Shown here in pieces: positions 5,517 to 5,545 of a DNA stretch of 5,545 bases. Location of the stretch: NCBI GenBank assembly GCA_946575275.1, contig CAMNZV010000124.1, positions 1 to 5,545 on the forward strand. The letters are read 5' to 3'. Position numbers and translations under genes: made by a program. Numbering within the stretch: the stretch's first letter is position 1; every line of letters starts with the position of its first letter. This DNA comes from an uncultured Clostridium sp. GTDB lineage: Bacteria > Bacillota > Clostridia > Clostridiales > Clostridiaceae. The notes beneath the pieces are model-generated. The model did not search any database. It was not told where the DNA came from and was given only the letters and a program-made list of their open reading frames with translations.

Positions 5517-5545
5517 TTGACAAAAAATGTGAGATATATTAATAT
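5517..5545 (+). promoter_or_regulatory. Promoter pointing out of the window's right edge
   Basis: A consensus TTGACA (5517-5522) is followed after 17 bases by TAATAT (5540-5545). It lies just after the thr terminator and would drive a gene starting beyond the window. Confidence 0.55.

Noticed and set aside
1..5545. CRISPR arrays, tRNA or rRNA genes
   Set aside because: No regularly spaced repeats with unique spacers were seen; the only tandem repeat is the coding 12-bp array. No cloverleaf or rRNA-like, higher-GC segment was seen.

Overview
The window reads as a piece of chromosome from a low-GC Firmicute, most likely a Clostridium sensu stricto. The DNA is strongly AT-rich, codons end mostly in A or T, Shine-Dalgarno sites are strong (GGAGG, GGGGTGAT), and the threonine genes, the HTH-ACT regulator and the Rpn-type nuclease all look clostridial. 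This assignment is inference from sequence style; no search was run.

Layout. Positions 1-340 (minus strand) hold the N-terminal 113 residues of an ECF-transporter substrate-binding (S) subunit that runs off the left edge. Positions 341-641 are a divergent promoter region. Its right half contains a 67-bp relic of a second rpn-like gene. Positions 642-1685 hold an Rpn-family (PD-(D/E)XK) nuclease gene with an in-frame internal start at 1398 behind a very strong ribosome binding site. That start would yield a separate 95-residue C-terminal protein, the arrangement reported for toxin/intragenic-antitoxin Rpn anti-phage loci. Positions 1752-1901 encode a small basic protein of unknown function, closed by a strong terminator. 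Positions 2010-2570 encode a Nudix hydrolase resembling ADP-ribose pyrophosphatases, begun at TTG. Positions 2669-5470 form a compact operon, thrC-thrB-HTH/ACT regulator, closed by a strong terminator at 5474-5512. A good promoter at the right edge (5517-5545) points to a gene outside the window.

How the genes work together. thrB (homoserine kinase) and thrC (threonine synthase) are the last two steps of threonine synthesis, and the ACT-domain protein 5 bp after thrB is probably a small-molecule-responsive partner or regulator. The homoserine dehydrogenase gene is not in this window. The ECF subunit and Nudix enzyme are separately transcribed housekeeping genes. The rpn locus is the accessory part. 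It carries a relic of an earlier copy, an intragenic start and in-frame tandem repeats, all signs of rapid turnover.

The most interesting signal is that the relic at 514-580 preserves exactly the internal-start module of the intact gene fused to that gene's last codons. This is as expected if a paralogue was collapsed by deletion between 11-bp repeats that still exist in the intact copy.
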